From: Hyphococcus luteus
Lineage (GTDB): Bacteria; Pseudomonadota; Alphaproteobacteria; Caulobacterales; Parvularculaceae
Direction of reading: 5' to 3'
DNA length: 64,000 nt
Assembly (NCBI RefSeq): GCF_002943565.1
Contig: NZ_PJCH01000005.1
Coordinates: 1,116,001 to 1,180,000, forward strand
The position numbers were made by a program, and so were the translations under genes. Each line of letters begins with the position of its first letter. Position 1 is the first letter of the stretch. The notes beneath the pieces were generated by a model. The model ran no database searches. It saw nothing but the letters and a program-made list of their open reading frames with translations, and was not told the origin of the DNA. Below are positions 55,685 through 63,602 of the stretch, in pieces.

Positions 55685-56506
55685 CTATACAGATACTGCA
55701 TGAAATGTGTCGAAACGAATGCCGTTTAGCACCGCTTCGTAGGGGGCGCCTAATGAGATAAGAATTGAATCGAAGCTTCGCCTGCCTCCCCCGAAATCGA
55801 AAATGTAGCGTGTCGAATAGATGTCCCCCTTCCGGGGATTGGCCCACCGTTCGGGAAAACCAGGCATCAAGGCCACGCGGTCCAGCACCGCTTGAAATGC
55901 TGGATTGTCCATGGCCATGCCGATTTCGTGGTGTACATGGCATACGGTCGCGTCGGCGACGTCTTCCCAATTCGTCAAGCGCTCGCGCAAGATGCCGGGT
56001 GTGAATATGAGTTCAAGCACATTTACGTAGCTATCTCCTGCGAGCAGGTCCCGGCCCGTGGCTTGGGAAAGCAGCATTCGTGCTGCTTCATTCGCATCGA
56101 TAATGTCCCATATTTGATCCTTGACCAGCAGAGGGACGTCCTGATGCGCCCGCTTGACCTGATCGATCACCTGGCGAATGCGGCCACGGTCTTCCGGACG
56201 TGAAGGACCGGCGTCGGGGCGCGGCCTGAAACTCGCAGCAAGGCGCAACGTGTTGCGTTCCGAAAGCGGAACGTCGAGCACCTCTGAAATGGCATGCAGC
56301 ATGGTTTCACTCGGTCGCGCCTTGTCGCTTTCCAGGAAACTCAGATGTCGGGCAGAGGCGCCGAGCTCCAGCGCGAGGTCAAGCTGGCTCATCTGCGCCA
56401 CGGCTCGCCAATGACGCAGCAGCCCTCCCAGCGTCATGGATAACCGATTTTTCTTTCTACTGTCCAATGCAGTGTTCCCTCTGGAGCCTCCACTCACCTT
56501 CGACAC
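55685..56506 (-). CDS. XRE regulator with MmyB-like ligand-binding domain
   Basis: 273 aa from a GTG at 56506; an ATG at 56437 (250 aa) fits the family start better, so the start is uncertain. HTH at LGGLLRHWRAVAQMSQLDLALELGASARHLSFLESDKARPS, then the MmyB PAS-like domain: VPLLVKDQIWDIIDANEAARMLL. This family often represses an adjacent divergent oxidoreductase and binds a fatty-acid-like or small ligand. Divergent from the dehydrogenase gene at 56606. Confidence 0.87.
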   Translation of the reverse strand: MSKVSGGSRGNTALDSRKKNRLSMTLGGLLRHWRAVAQMSQLDLALELGASARHLSFLESDKARPSETMLHAISEVLDVPLSERNTLRLAASFRPRPDAGPSRPEDRGRIRQVIDQVKRAHQDVPLLVKDQIWDIIDANEAARMLLSQATGRDLLAGDSYVNVLELIFTPGILRERLTNWEDVADATVCHVHHEIGMAMDNPAFQAVLDRVALMPGFPERWANPRKGDIYSTRYIFDFGGGRRSFDSILISLGAPYEAVLNGIRFDTFHAVSV

Positions 56507-56605
56507 TCTAACACAGCTGTATAATGCGCCATTACCTGAAAGGTTATCGCGACGGGCCCATCAACTGGGCGAGAATGCATTTTGTGCAGCGAGGGAGCGA
56601 GCAAA

Positions 56606-57505
56606 ATGCAGGAAAAGGCGGTTTCATCCGTAGCGCTCATCGGAACCGGCGCCATGGGAAGCCGAATGGCGACGCGGCTTCTCCAGGCAGGGTTTTCCCT
56701 TACAGTCTGGAACAGGACGGCGGCGCGAGCAGAACCACTCGTCGCGTTGGGTGCGCGGCTCGCGTCATCTCCTAGTGAAGCCGCGCAGCAAGCGGCATTT
56801 GTACTGGTCATGGTTGAAGGTGACGAGGCCTCGCATGCCGTATGGTCGGGGCCGGATGGAATAGGTGCTGGGCTTTCAGCCGAGACCATTGCAGTTGAGT
56901 GCAGTACGCTTTCGGTCGGACGCATAGAAGCGTTGGCTGAAGAAGTAGCGCGCAAAAGCTGGCGGTTTGTCGAGGCTCCTGTATCCGGCTCCTTGCCGCA
57001 AGCAGAAGCCGGCATGCTTGCGTTCTTCGCTGGCGGTGACTTCTATGACGTTAACGAAGTCACCCCGTTGTTGCGGTCTATAGGACGCGTCGTACACCAT
57101 GTTGGAACGCCACCAGTGGCGACCAAAGTTAAGCTGGCCGTAAACGGCATGCTTGCCTGCCAGGTCGCTTCGACGGCCGAGACACTTGGTTTTTTTGCTC
57201 GAGCAGGTCTCCCTCTCCACACGATCAGAGCATTGTTGGAGGATACGCCGGTGATGAGTCCGATCGTTGCCGCAACAACACGGCAGATCGCGGCTGGCGA
57301 CTATGCGCCTCTCTTTCCAATCTCCCTTGTCCTCAAGGACCTCGGCTATCTGGCCGCAGTGGCCGAGGCAGCTAACGCTCCATCACCTTTGGCTCAAACT
57401 ACGCGCAACGTTTTTGAAGAAGCCGACACTTGGCGCTCAGAGAACATTTCCGCCGTCGCAAAGCTCTTCGCAGCATATCTTCCTGAAAGGATCCCCTCGT
57501 TATGA
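56606..57505 (+). CDS. NAD(P)-dependent beta-hydroxyacid dehydrogenase
   Basis: 299 aa from the ATG at 56606 (AGGGAG 8 nt upstream). Rossmann motif VALIGTGAMGSRMATRLLQAGFSLTVWNRT, substrate motif EAPVSGSLPQAEAGMLAFFAGG, and the catalytic Lys in KVKLAVNGML. A 3-hydroxyisobutyrate dehydrogenase/6-phosphogluconate dehydrogenase-like family member; substrate unknown. It overlaps the EthD gene by 4 nt and is controlled probably by the divergent MmyB-type regulator. Confidence 0.88.
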   Translation: MQEKAVSSVALIGTGAMGSRMATRLLQAGFSLTVWNRTAARAEPLVALGARLASSPSEAAQQAAFVLVMVEGDEASHAVWSGPDGIGAGLSAETIAVECSTLSVGRIEALAEEVARKSWRFVEAPVSGSLPQAEAGMLAFFAGGDFYDVNEVTPLLRSIGRVVHHVGTPPVATKVKLAVNGMLACQVASTAETLGFFARAGLPLHTIRALLEDTPVMSPIVAATTRQIAAGDYAPLFPISLVLKDLGYLAAVAEAANAPSPLAQTTRNVFEEADTWRSENISAVAKLFAAYLPERIPSL

Positions 57506-57882
57506 TCAAGACAATCATGTGTATTCGCCGCAAACCCGGTCTCAATCGGAAAGACTTCGAACATCACTGGAAGAATGTTCACGCCCCGCTTATCACACGC
57601 CTGAGGGAGGAGCTGCGAATATTGCGCTATGTCCAGTCCAACGCTAACGAGGAAACTGTGAGCGAGGTTCTCCGCCAACAGCGGAACGGTCCAACCAAGT
57701 TCGATGGCATCGGTCAAGCTTGGTTCGCGTCTCTCAACGATCTCGTTGAGGTCGCAAATGATCCTGCTTCGAGAGCAGCTCTTGAAGCCTTGCGGGAGGA
57801 CGAACTTAACTTCATCGACCTTGAAAACTCACCTATGTTCGTGGTGGAAGAAGAGACCGTATTCGACGCCGTGCAACTGTAA
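57502..57882 (+). CDS. EthD domain protein
   Basis: 126 aa dimeric ferredoxin-like alpha/beta barrel. TIMCIRRKPGLNRKDFEHHWKNVHAPL is the EthD signature; DGIGQAWFASLNDLVEVANDP and FIDLENSPMFVVEE complete it. EthD-like proteins accompany degradation operons and help in cleavage or decarboxylation of organic acids. Together with the dehydrogenase it looks like a small catabolic cargo operon. Confidence 0.88.
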   Translation: MIKTIMCIRRKPGLNRKDFEHHWKNVHAPLITRLREELRILRYVQSNANEETVSEVLRQQRNGPTKFDGIGQAWFASLNDLVEVANDPASRAALEALREDELNFIDLENSPMFVVEEETVFDAVQL

Positions 57883-58011
57883 GTTAGCTGAAATAGCGTC
57901 CAAACAATCACCTTGCATAGGGAACGCCTCCACCACGAGGCGTTCCAAAGGACATCACAATGCGGCGCGCGCCGGATACTTCCGGCGCGCATCGAGGACG
58001 TGGTGTGTGCA

Positions 58012-58950
58012 TCACGCTGCCTGCGCCGTGTTTTTCTTCGGCCTGAAATCGAAGAGCGGGACGCCGAGTTTCTTGGCCTTGTCGGCGAGATTGTCAGTGA
58101 TCCCGGAGCCTGCAAAGAGGATGAGGCCGATGGGCATCGCCTCAAGAAGTGCGTCGTTGCGCTTGAACGGCGCCGCCTTGCCGTGGCGCTTCCAGTCCGG
58201 CTTGAAGACGATCTGCTGGCATTTGCGGTTATCCGCCCAGCAGGCGGCGATCTTCTCGGCGCCTTTGGTCGAGCCGCCATGCAGGAGCACCATGTCGGCG
58301 TGCTTGGCCTTCACACGGTCCAGCGCATCCCAGATCGCCCGATGGTCGGTGACGTCCAGTCCGCCGGAGAACGCAACCCGTGGTCCGCTTGGCAGGAGGG
58401 GTTCGATCTCCGCGCGCCGCTTCGCCGAGAGATAGTCGCGGCTGTCGATCATGGCCGCGGTCAGCGTGCGGTGACTGATCCGTGATCCAGAGTGCGGTCG
58501 CCAGGTCTGACCGATATAGGTTTCGAAGTGATCGGCGGCGATATCGCGCATGAGCTCGTAGGCGTTGCGCCGTTCGATCAGCGTGCCCCCCTGCGCCGTC
58601 AGAGCTTCGAGTTCGACCGAGCGAAATTCCGAGCCGTCCTGTTCCCGCTGCGAGCGCTTCTGGGCCTGCTCGTTGTCGTCAAGGTCGCGGTCGACGCGGG
58701 CGGCCGTGCGATGAAACAGGTTGGTCATGGACCAGAGCAGGTCTTCGAGATCCGGTTCGAGACGCGTGTCTTCCAGCGTGGCGGCGAGCGCGTCGAAGAT
58801 GTCGGCGATTGCTCCCTGGAGGGCGTCGGCTTCAGGCAAGGGTCTCGGGTCGGGTTCGTCGGCGAAAGGCCGATAGCCATAAAGCTGCAATTCTTCGAGT
58901 ACGGCCGCGGTTGCGGAGCTGGCCATTGGTTCGGTGGTCTCGGCGGTCAT
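58012..58950 (-). CDS. DUF2493 (SLOG-fold) protein
   Basis: 312 aa from the ATG at 58950 (AGGAGA upstream). N-terminal helical part (about 30-165), C-terminal SLOG-like nucleotide-binding domain from about 190: RVAFSGGLDVTDHRAIWDALD, DMVLLHGGSTKGAEKIAACWA, and MPIGLILFAGSGITDNLADKAKKLGVPL. The family is a constant of this ICE type. SLOG domains bind nucleotide-derived ligands, so sensing or DNA protection is possible; unproven. Confidence 0.92.
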   Translation of the reverse strand: MTAETTEPMASSATAAVLEELQLYGYRPFADEPDPRPLPEADALQGAIADIFDALAATLEDTRLEPDLEDLLWSMTNLFHRTAARVDRDLDDNEQAQKRSQREQDGSEFRSVELEALTAQGGTLIERRNAYELMRDIAADHFETYIGQTWRPHSGSRISHRTLTAAMIDSRDYLSAKRRAEIEPLLPSGPRVAFSGGLDVTDHRAIWDALDRVKAKHADMVLLHGGSTKGAEKIAACWADNRKCQQIVFKPDWKRHGKAAPFKRNDALLEAMPIGLILFAGSGITDNLADKAKKLGVPLFDFRPKKNTAQAA

Positions 58951-59076
58951 GGGATCGTCTCCTGTTCGGCGTGAGGCCGCGCCTCTCGCGGCCTTCCCGA
59001 GCGACGGGAAAGCGGGGGCTGGCCGGGACTGCACCGCCGGTCACGGCGGCCGGAGCCAGAGGCGGAGGACGGCGGA

Positions 59077-59144
59077 GGCGGCGCTCTTTTGCTTCGCGAT
59101 GCAAAGCCGGGCCTCTATGCCCGGCGGCGGAAAAGAGTGTCGCC
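59077..59144. other. Long structured leader hairpin upstream of DUF2493
   Basis: 14-bp stem GGCGGCGCTCTTTT (59077-59090) / AAAAGAGTGTCGCC (59131-59144) with two G-T wobbles, enclosing a perfect 7-bp hairpin GCCGGGC (59106-59112) / GCCCGGC (59119-59125). Same two-tier layout as the DUF736 leader. It lies 127-194 nt upstream of the DUF2493 start. The rest of the 58951-59427 gap shows no gene. Confidence 0.68.
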
Positions 59145-59427
59145 GCAGCCGTTGCCGGCCCGACCAGTCTCCGCTCCGTCTCGCTCCTCTCGGAAGGCCG
59201 AAGGCGACGCTCTCGAATAGGGAGAGATCGTGACGACACGGACGAGGGCGCCAATTGGCCTGCTCAGTCGTCGAGGTGTTGCACCCACCACCGCCATTCA
59301 GCGAATGGCCGTACCGATGGCGTGAATTTGCTGCAAGGCGAGAGAGCCAGCATCGTGTCACATGGATTTGCGCGCGGCTTCGCAATACCGTCCCGCCTGT
59401 GCGCACAGATGACGAGGAAATCTCAGT

Positions 59428-59793
59428 ATGGATGATGCATTGCTGCTTGCTGCGGCGGTATTGTGTGTGGTTACCGCTTCGGTCCATTCGTACTTCGGTG
59501 AAAAGAGGTTGATCGCGCCGGTGATCAATTCAGACCATGGCGTAATGGTCAGGCCTTTAGCCAAACAGGTGATGCGCTTTGCATGGCATTGGACAAGCGC
59601 GTTGTGGATATTGGTCGCGGCCTATTTGGCGCTCTCCGCGCAAGGCGAGATATTCCATCGGCCGCTACTTTTTGGAATTGGCTTTTTCCATCTCGCCGCA
59701 GGACTTCTTGATGGGCTCCTCACACGCGGCAAACATATTGGCTGGCCGCTGATCACGTTGATGGGGGTGTTGGTGCTGGCGGCTTGCTTGTGA
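59428..59793 (+). CDS. Small integral membrane protein, unknown
   Basis: 121 aa with four hydrophobic segments (about 3-20, 52-68, 77-95, 102-120). HSYFGEKRLIAPVI and MRFAWHWTSALWIL are distinctive and recur in uncharacterised alphaproteobacterial membrane proteins. No functional assignment. It is the only plus-strand gene in this part of the element, so it is likely cargo. Confidence 0.7.
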   Translation: MDDALLLAAAVLCVVTASVHSYFGEKRLIAPVINSDHGVMVRPLAKQVMRFAWHWTSALWILVAAYLALSAQGEIFHRPLLFGIGFFHLAAGLLDGLLTRGKHIGWPLITLMGVLVLAACL

Positions 59794-59893
59794 TCCGGTC
59801 CCGCATATTTCGACCGAACTGTGTCGATTAACATGCGACTGGCGGTTTAGGGCGCGAGTCAGTCGAATTGGCCCCTTTGCCCTTTGTCTCCTT

Positions 59894-60925
59894 TCAGGAA
59901 AGCAACCGCAATAAATCGGGCTCGGCCAGTTGCTGACCCAGATGCGTCCTTAGGTCGTCCCGTCCGAGCTTGCGGAGGTCTTCGTTGAAGTCGCCGCCAA
60001 GAGAAAAAAGCCGGATTGTTTCGACACCAACGGCTCCTGCGCGTTCGATCAGATTGGCGGTGGCCACGTCGCCTGCTTCGTCGGCGTCGGCTGCGATGTA
60101 AAGACGCTGAAGCCCGGTCGGCAGGATCAGCGCGGCGAGATGATTGGCCGACAACGCGGATACGACGGGCATGTTGGGCAACGCCATGCGCACGGAGAGC
60201 GTGCTTTCCAACCCTTCGCCAACGGCGACGATGTCGGTCACGGTTCCTATCCGCACGCCATGGCCGAGCAGATTCCCCATCGCCTTGCGTGATGGATCGA
60301 GGGGCGCCTTGCGAGCCGTCGCCGGATCGAGCCATGTGCGGTGAACGCCGGTGAGATTGCCGTTCAAGTCCGTGACCTTGGCGAGCAATGCAGGCCAGGT
60401 CTCCGGTGGAGAGTCCTTGAGCTGACCTTCTCGCCAATAGTAGCAGCACGGATGAAATCGCAGCGCTGGCGCGTCGCCAATCCCGGAAAGACCGCGCCGA
60501 TGGAGATAGCGCTCGGCGAGCGTTCCATCGACCGGTCTTCCCATGGCGAAGAGGCGCCGTGCAGCCTCCGGTGATCCGGTGGGTGCGACCACGCGTTCGC
60601 GAGTTGGCGGTTCAGGTCGTGGGAGGCTCAGGAAGATCCTTGCTTCATCAAGCGTCTCGCCGAAGGTGTGAAGTTGCCGGGCGCCGGCGATCAGATCTAG
60701 CAGATCGCCATGCTCGCCCGTGGCGGCGTCGGTCCATTTCCCGGCGGCGCCCGGACCGTGGGCTGGTCCCGTCAGGCGAACATACAGACTGCGACCGGGC
60801 GTGTTTTCGATGTCGCCGACGATCCAGTATCGGCCCTGCTTGCGGCCGTTGGAGAGGTAGTGGCGACAAACGGCCTCCGCCTCGCGGCCGAGCCGTCGTG
60901 CGATTTCGGATGCAGCGCTGTTCAT
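59894..60925 (-). CDS. DUF7146/Toprim domain protein
   Basis: 343 aa from the ATG at 60925 (GGAGG 6 nt upstream). N-terminal DUF7146 (LGREAEAVCRHYLSNGRKQGRYWIVGD...), middle CHC2-like region without an obvious zinc finger, C-terminal Toprim with DIVAVGEGLESTLSVRMAL and RLYIAADADEAGDVA (acidic DxD). A primase-like protein likely to act on incoming or replicating ICE DNA. A terminator hairpin lies only 21 nt before its start. Confidence 0.9.
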   Translation of the reverse strand: MNSAASEIARRLGREAEAVCRHYLSNGRKQGRYWIVGDIENTPGRSLYVRLTGPAHGPGAAGKWTDAATGEHGDLLDLIAGARQLHTFGETLDEARIFLSLPRPEPPTRERVVAPTGSPEAARRLFAMGRPVDGTLAERYLHRRGLSGIGDAPALRFHPCCYYWREGQLKDSPPETWPALLAKVTDLNGNLTGVHRTWLDPATARKAPLDPSRKAMGNLLGHGVRIGTVTDIVAVGEGLESTLSVRMALPNMPVVSALSANHLAALILPTGLQRLYIAADADEAGDVATANLIERAGAVGVETIRLFSLGGDFNEDLRKLGRDDLRTHLGQQLAEPDLLRLLS

Positions 60926-61188
60926 TTGCGCCTCCATGCTGAGAGCAAAAAAGAAGGAGCCCGCCACAGTGGGCGGGCTCCAGGGGCGGCTGCGGGAGCC
61001 GTTGGGGGGCTTGGCTCCCGGTCACTCGGCCGCAGTGGCGACAGGAGCGTGCGCCGGGCGATGTCCTCGGCGAGCTCCTCGATCGAGACGCCGGCCTTGA
61101 CGCGGCGGACATTGGACTGGCTCAGCACCAGCTTGTTGAAGGGGATGTCGCGCGAGGCGCTGAGGGTGATTTTCTGAGACTTGGTCAT
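60922..61188 (-). pseudogene. parB-like gene with internal deletion
   Basis: Residues 1-49 (KITLSASRDIPFNKLVLSQS, VRRVKAGVSIEELAEDIARR) are the N-terminus of the ParB-like protein of this ICE class, normally about 600-700 aa. Then the frame changes and runs through Pro/Arg junk to 60922. In another frame the bases just after the junction read PVATAAE-stop (TGA at 61022-61024), which looks like the native C-terminus. So the middle has been deleted near 61043-61050. Function is presumably lost. Its leader is intact. Confidence 0.75.
60946..60981 (-). terminator. Rho-independent terminator of the parB remnant
   Basis: Minus strand GGAGCCCGCC (60981-60972) / GGCGGGCTCC (60965-60956), then TTCTTTTTT. 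Ends 21 nt before the Toprim gene start. Confidence 0.8.
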
Positions 61189-61216
61189 GTCAGTTCTCCG
61201 CGACGGGCTGGCCGAA

Positions 61217-61247
61217 AGCCTCTCTCTCGACCTCCAAACCCGTCACG
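61217..61247. repeat. 31-bp direct repeat, copy 1
   Basis: Begins AGCCTCTCTCTCGACC and ends AACCCGTCACG, identical to 62541-62571. It lies 29 bp upstream of the parB remnant start. Confidence 0.9.
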
Positions 61248-61313
61248 AAAAACCCGGCCCGCCTCTTCCTCTTGAGGAAGCGACGGACCGGAAAGGCCGA
61301 GCGCTGGCCGCAG

Positions 61314-62510
61314 CTACGCTGCGCGCTCCAGAAGCTTCTTCGCCTTGCCCTCCATTTCGAGCCGGGCGTCCTGCTGCGGCTTCGACCGGGCGACGGCGGT
61401 GATGCCCTGCACGAAGTCGAACACGGACTCGGGCGGCCGGCCTTCCTCGGCCAACACCGTTTCGACGATCCTGGCCGTCTCCGCCTTGGAGAAGCCGCGC
61501 TTGCGCAGGAAGTCGGTGCGGTCGTCGTCACTACGCGCGACGATCCGCTCGCGCGCTGCTCGAATGCCTTCGACGAAGGGTCGTGGCGAGGAATCTGCGA
61601 AGCGGGTCAGCGCCGGCGCCGCCTCGTGTGCGAAGCGGTTGGCGGCGTATTTGGAATGGCGGATGCTGATTTCCTGGAAGTCCTCAACGCCCCAGAGATT
61701 GCGGTTCTGGCAGACGGCGCGCAGATAGAAACTGGCGATGCCGAGCGTCTTCGCGCCGACCTCCGAGTTCCAGCAATAGAAGCCCCGGAAATAGAGATCG
61801 GGCGATCCGTCGGGCAGCTTGCCCGCCTCAATCGGGTTCATGTCGTCGACCAGGAAGAGGAAGACGTCTCGGTCGGAGGCGTAGAGCGTGGTCGTGTCCT
61901 TGGTGATGTCGACCATCGGGTTGTAGACGCCGCTCGACCAATCGAGCGTGCCGGGCACTTTCCAGCGCGTATCGCCAGTTCCGTTCCCCGCGATCTTCTG
62001 CACGGCCGCCACGAGTTCGTGGTCGTAGATGCGGCCATAATCCGGGCCGGTGACGGCGCGCAGTTCCGTGCGCCCGTCTTCGGTTTCCAGCGTCTTGATC
62101 TGCTCGGCTCGGTGCGAGGTGAGCCCGTATTGCAGGTTGATGCCCGCAAGCGGCGCCGGGAGCTGGCGCAGATAGGCCGCCGGCGCGCTGACCAGGCTGG
62201 CGAGCTGGCCGAAGCTCCAATGGGTCGGCGCGACCGGCGCGTCGGCTTCGGGCAGGATGAGCGCCAGGTTTTCCGGATCGTCGCGATGGGCTTCGACGCG
62301 GATCGCCGCGCTCTCGACCGTCCGTGTGCGGCTGCGCTCGGCGCGGCCTTTCACCGATGCATAGAGCTCCGACAGGGACAGATAGCGCTCGTCATCCGGC
62401 CGGGAAAACCATTCCGAGGAGACGCGGCCGATCCGCTCTCCGCGCGAGATATCGACATTGTAACCGCCGCTCGCGTCGCGCCGGCCGTCCAGGGTTTCAA
62501 AGTTGGTCAT
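61314..62510 (-). CDS. DUF932 domain protein
   Basis: 398 aa. The DUF932 (phage/plasmid-like TIGR03299 relative) pattern is visible: HWSFGQLASLVSAPAAYLRQLP, YGRIYDHELVAAVQ, YASDRDVFLFLVDD, RGFYCWNSEVGAKTLGIASFYLRAVCQNRNLWG and EISIRHSKYAANRF. Function is not established; the family is common in plasmid and ICE establishment regions. Its leader contains a second copy of the 31-bp repeat and strong hairpins. Confidence 0.92.
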   Translation of the reverse strand: MTNFETLDGRRDASGGYNVDISRGERIGRVSSEWFSRPDDERYLSLSELYASVKGRAERSRTRTVESAAIRVEAHRDDPENLALILPEADAPVAPTHWSFGQLASLVSAPAAYLRQLPAPLAGINLQYGLTSHRAEQIKTLETEDGRTELRAVTGPDYGRIYDHELVAAVQKIAGNGTGDTRWKVPGTLDWSSGVYNPMVDITKDTTTLYASDRDVFLFLVDDMNPIEAGKLPDGSPDLYFRGFYCWNSEVGAKTLGIASFYLRAVCQNRNLWGVEDFQEISIRHSKYAANRFAHEAAPALTRFADSSPRPFVEGIRAARERIVARSDDDRTDFLRKRGFSKAETARIVETVLAEEGRPPESVFDFVQGITAVARSKPQQDARLEMEGKAKKLLERAA

Positions 62511-62540
62511 GGGTCAATCTCCGTGGGCGGGCCGGCCGGG

Positions 62541-62571
62541 AGCCTCTCTCTCGACCTCCAAACCCGTCACG
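62541..62571. repeat. 31-bp direct repeat, copy 2
   Basis: Identical to 61217-61247 and at nearly the same distance (31 bp) upstream of the DUF932 start. Confidence 0.9.
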
Positions 62572-62572
62572 G

Positions 62573-63180
62573 CGAAAGCCGCCGAACTCTCACTCTCTGG
62601 GGGCGTTGCGGGGTCTCCCCGCAGAAGGGGTAGGCCGAGACCCGCGCTCGGACGCAGGGGAAGGCTTTCCCCTCCCCATCATCTAGATTGTCACTCACAC
62701 TTCCAATCGGCGTCCCATTGGCTCCCAATCAGCCGGGGGGAGCCTCACCATGGAGCGATCTATGCGGCCGGGCCGGTGCTTCGTCTGGCCTGTGAGATTT
62801 CCCTTACTCTTGCCACCAGGGGCAGAGGATTGGTCACGCTACCCACGTGGCCTCAACTCACTATTCTCGCGTGCATGCAGGAGCAGCGGGCTACTCGAAG
62901 GCCACCCGACCAGATTGCCAACTCGATACGAAACCTCACAGCCTGAATGCTGAAGTGCGAGGATTTATATCGTTGCACCGTCGCGATCCGGGCGCGCAGG
63001 AACCTGCGGATTCCTCACAGCACAGGAAATTCTGCGGCAGCCGGAACTCAAAATACGGGCATGCCTGTAGCCAAACCCCGTCCGAAATCTGCCTACAGAT
63101 TTCGGACAAGAGTCTCTCCGGATAAGGCGCCGGGCGTGCCACTGACCAACCATTGCAACGCCACGACGGATATGCTAAAC
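62573..63180. other. Structured non-coding region between DUF932 and hipBA
   Basis: The DUF932 leader part has hairpins GCGGGG-TCT-CCCCGC (62608-62622) and GGGGAA-GGCT-TTCCCC (62657-62672). From 62700 to about 63060 I see no gene; it looks like decayed sequence. An 11-bp perfect hairpin GTCCGAAATCT (63080-63090) / AGATTTCGGAC (63097-63107) follows, without a T-tract. Confidence 0.6.
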
Positions 63181-63192
63181 GCCATATATGGC
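63181..63192. promoter_or_regulatory. Palindromic operator upstream of hipB
   Basis: GCCATATATGGC, perfect 12-bp palindrome 26 bp upstream of the hipB start; a partial ATATGG repeat follows at 63197-63203. HipB proteins repress their own operon through such sites. Confidence 0.5.
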
Positions 63193-63218
63193 AGTTTATA
63201 TGGAATTGGCGGCCGAAT

Positions 63219-63602
63219 ATGGCAGTTAAGGTAAGTTCTCTCAATGCGCGTCGAGCCTTGGAGGCGCTGGGAGCAAACATCAAGACGGCTCGTTTGAAGC
63301 GTCGGATCTCCGTGAAGGGATTCGCCGAACGGATCGGTGTGTCCGAGAGAACCGTCATCCGACTGGAAAAGGGAGACGACGGCGTCAGCATCGGCACGCT
63401 GGCCATGGCCTGCCTGGTGCTCGGCGAGATCGATCGGATTTCGGAGTTCCTCGATCCGGGCTCCGACGATACCGGACTGCTGCTTGACAGAGAGGCGTTG
63501 CCTAAGCGGATTGACCGGAAGCGAGGGGCCAAGCCCGCTGGATCGGGCAAGGAAAAAACTGCCCTTCCGGCCAGCGACGATGATGAAGGGGTCGGTTTCT
63601 GA
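63219..63602 (+). CDS. hipB: HipB-like antitoxin / XRE repressor
   Basis: 127 aa from the ATG at 63219; the frame continues upstream without family similarity. HTH: LGANIKTARLKRRISVKGFAERIGVSERTVIRLEKGDDGVSIGTLAMACLVLGEI. The C-terminal 45 residues are Lys/Asp-rich and flexible. It represses hipBA and neutralises the HipA kinase. Its TGA overlaps the hipA ATG (TGATG). Confidence 0.88.
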   Translation: MAVKVSSLNARRALEALGANIKTARLKRRISVKGFAERIGVSERTVIRLEKGDDGVSIGTLAMACLVLGEIDRISEFLDPGSDDTGLLLDREALPKRIDRKRGAKPAGSGKEKTALPASDDDEGVGF

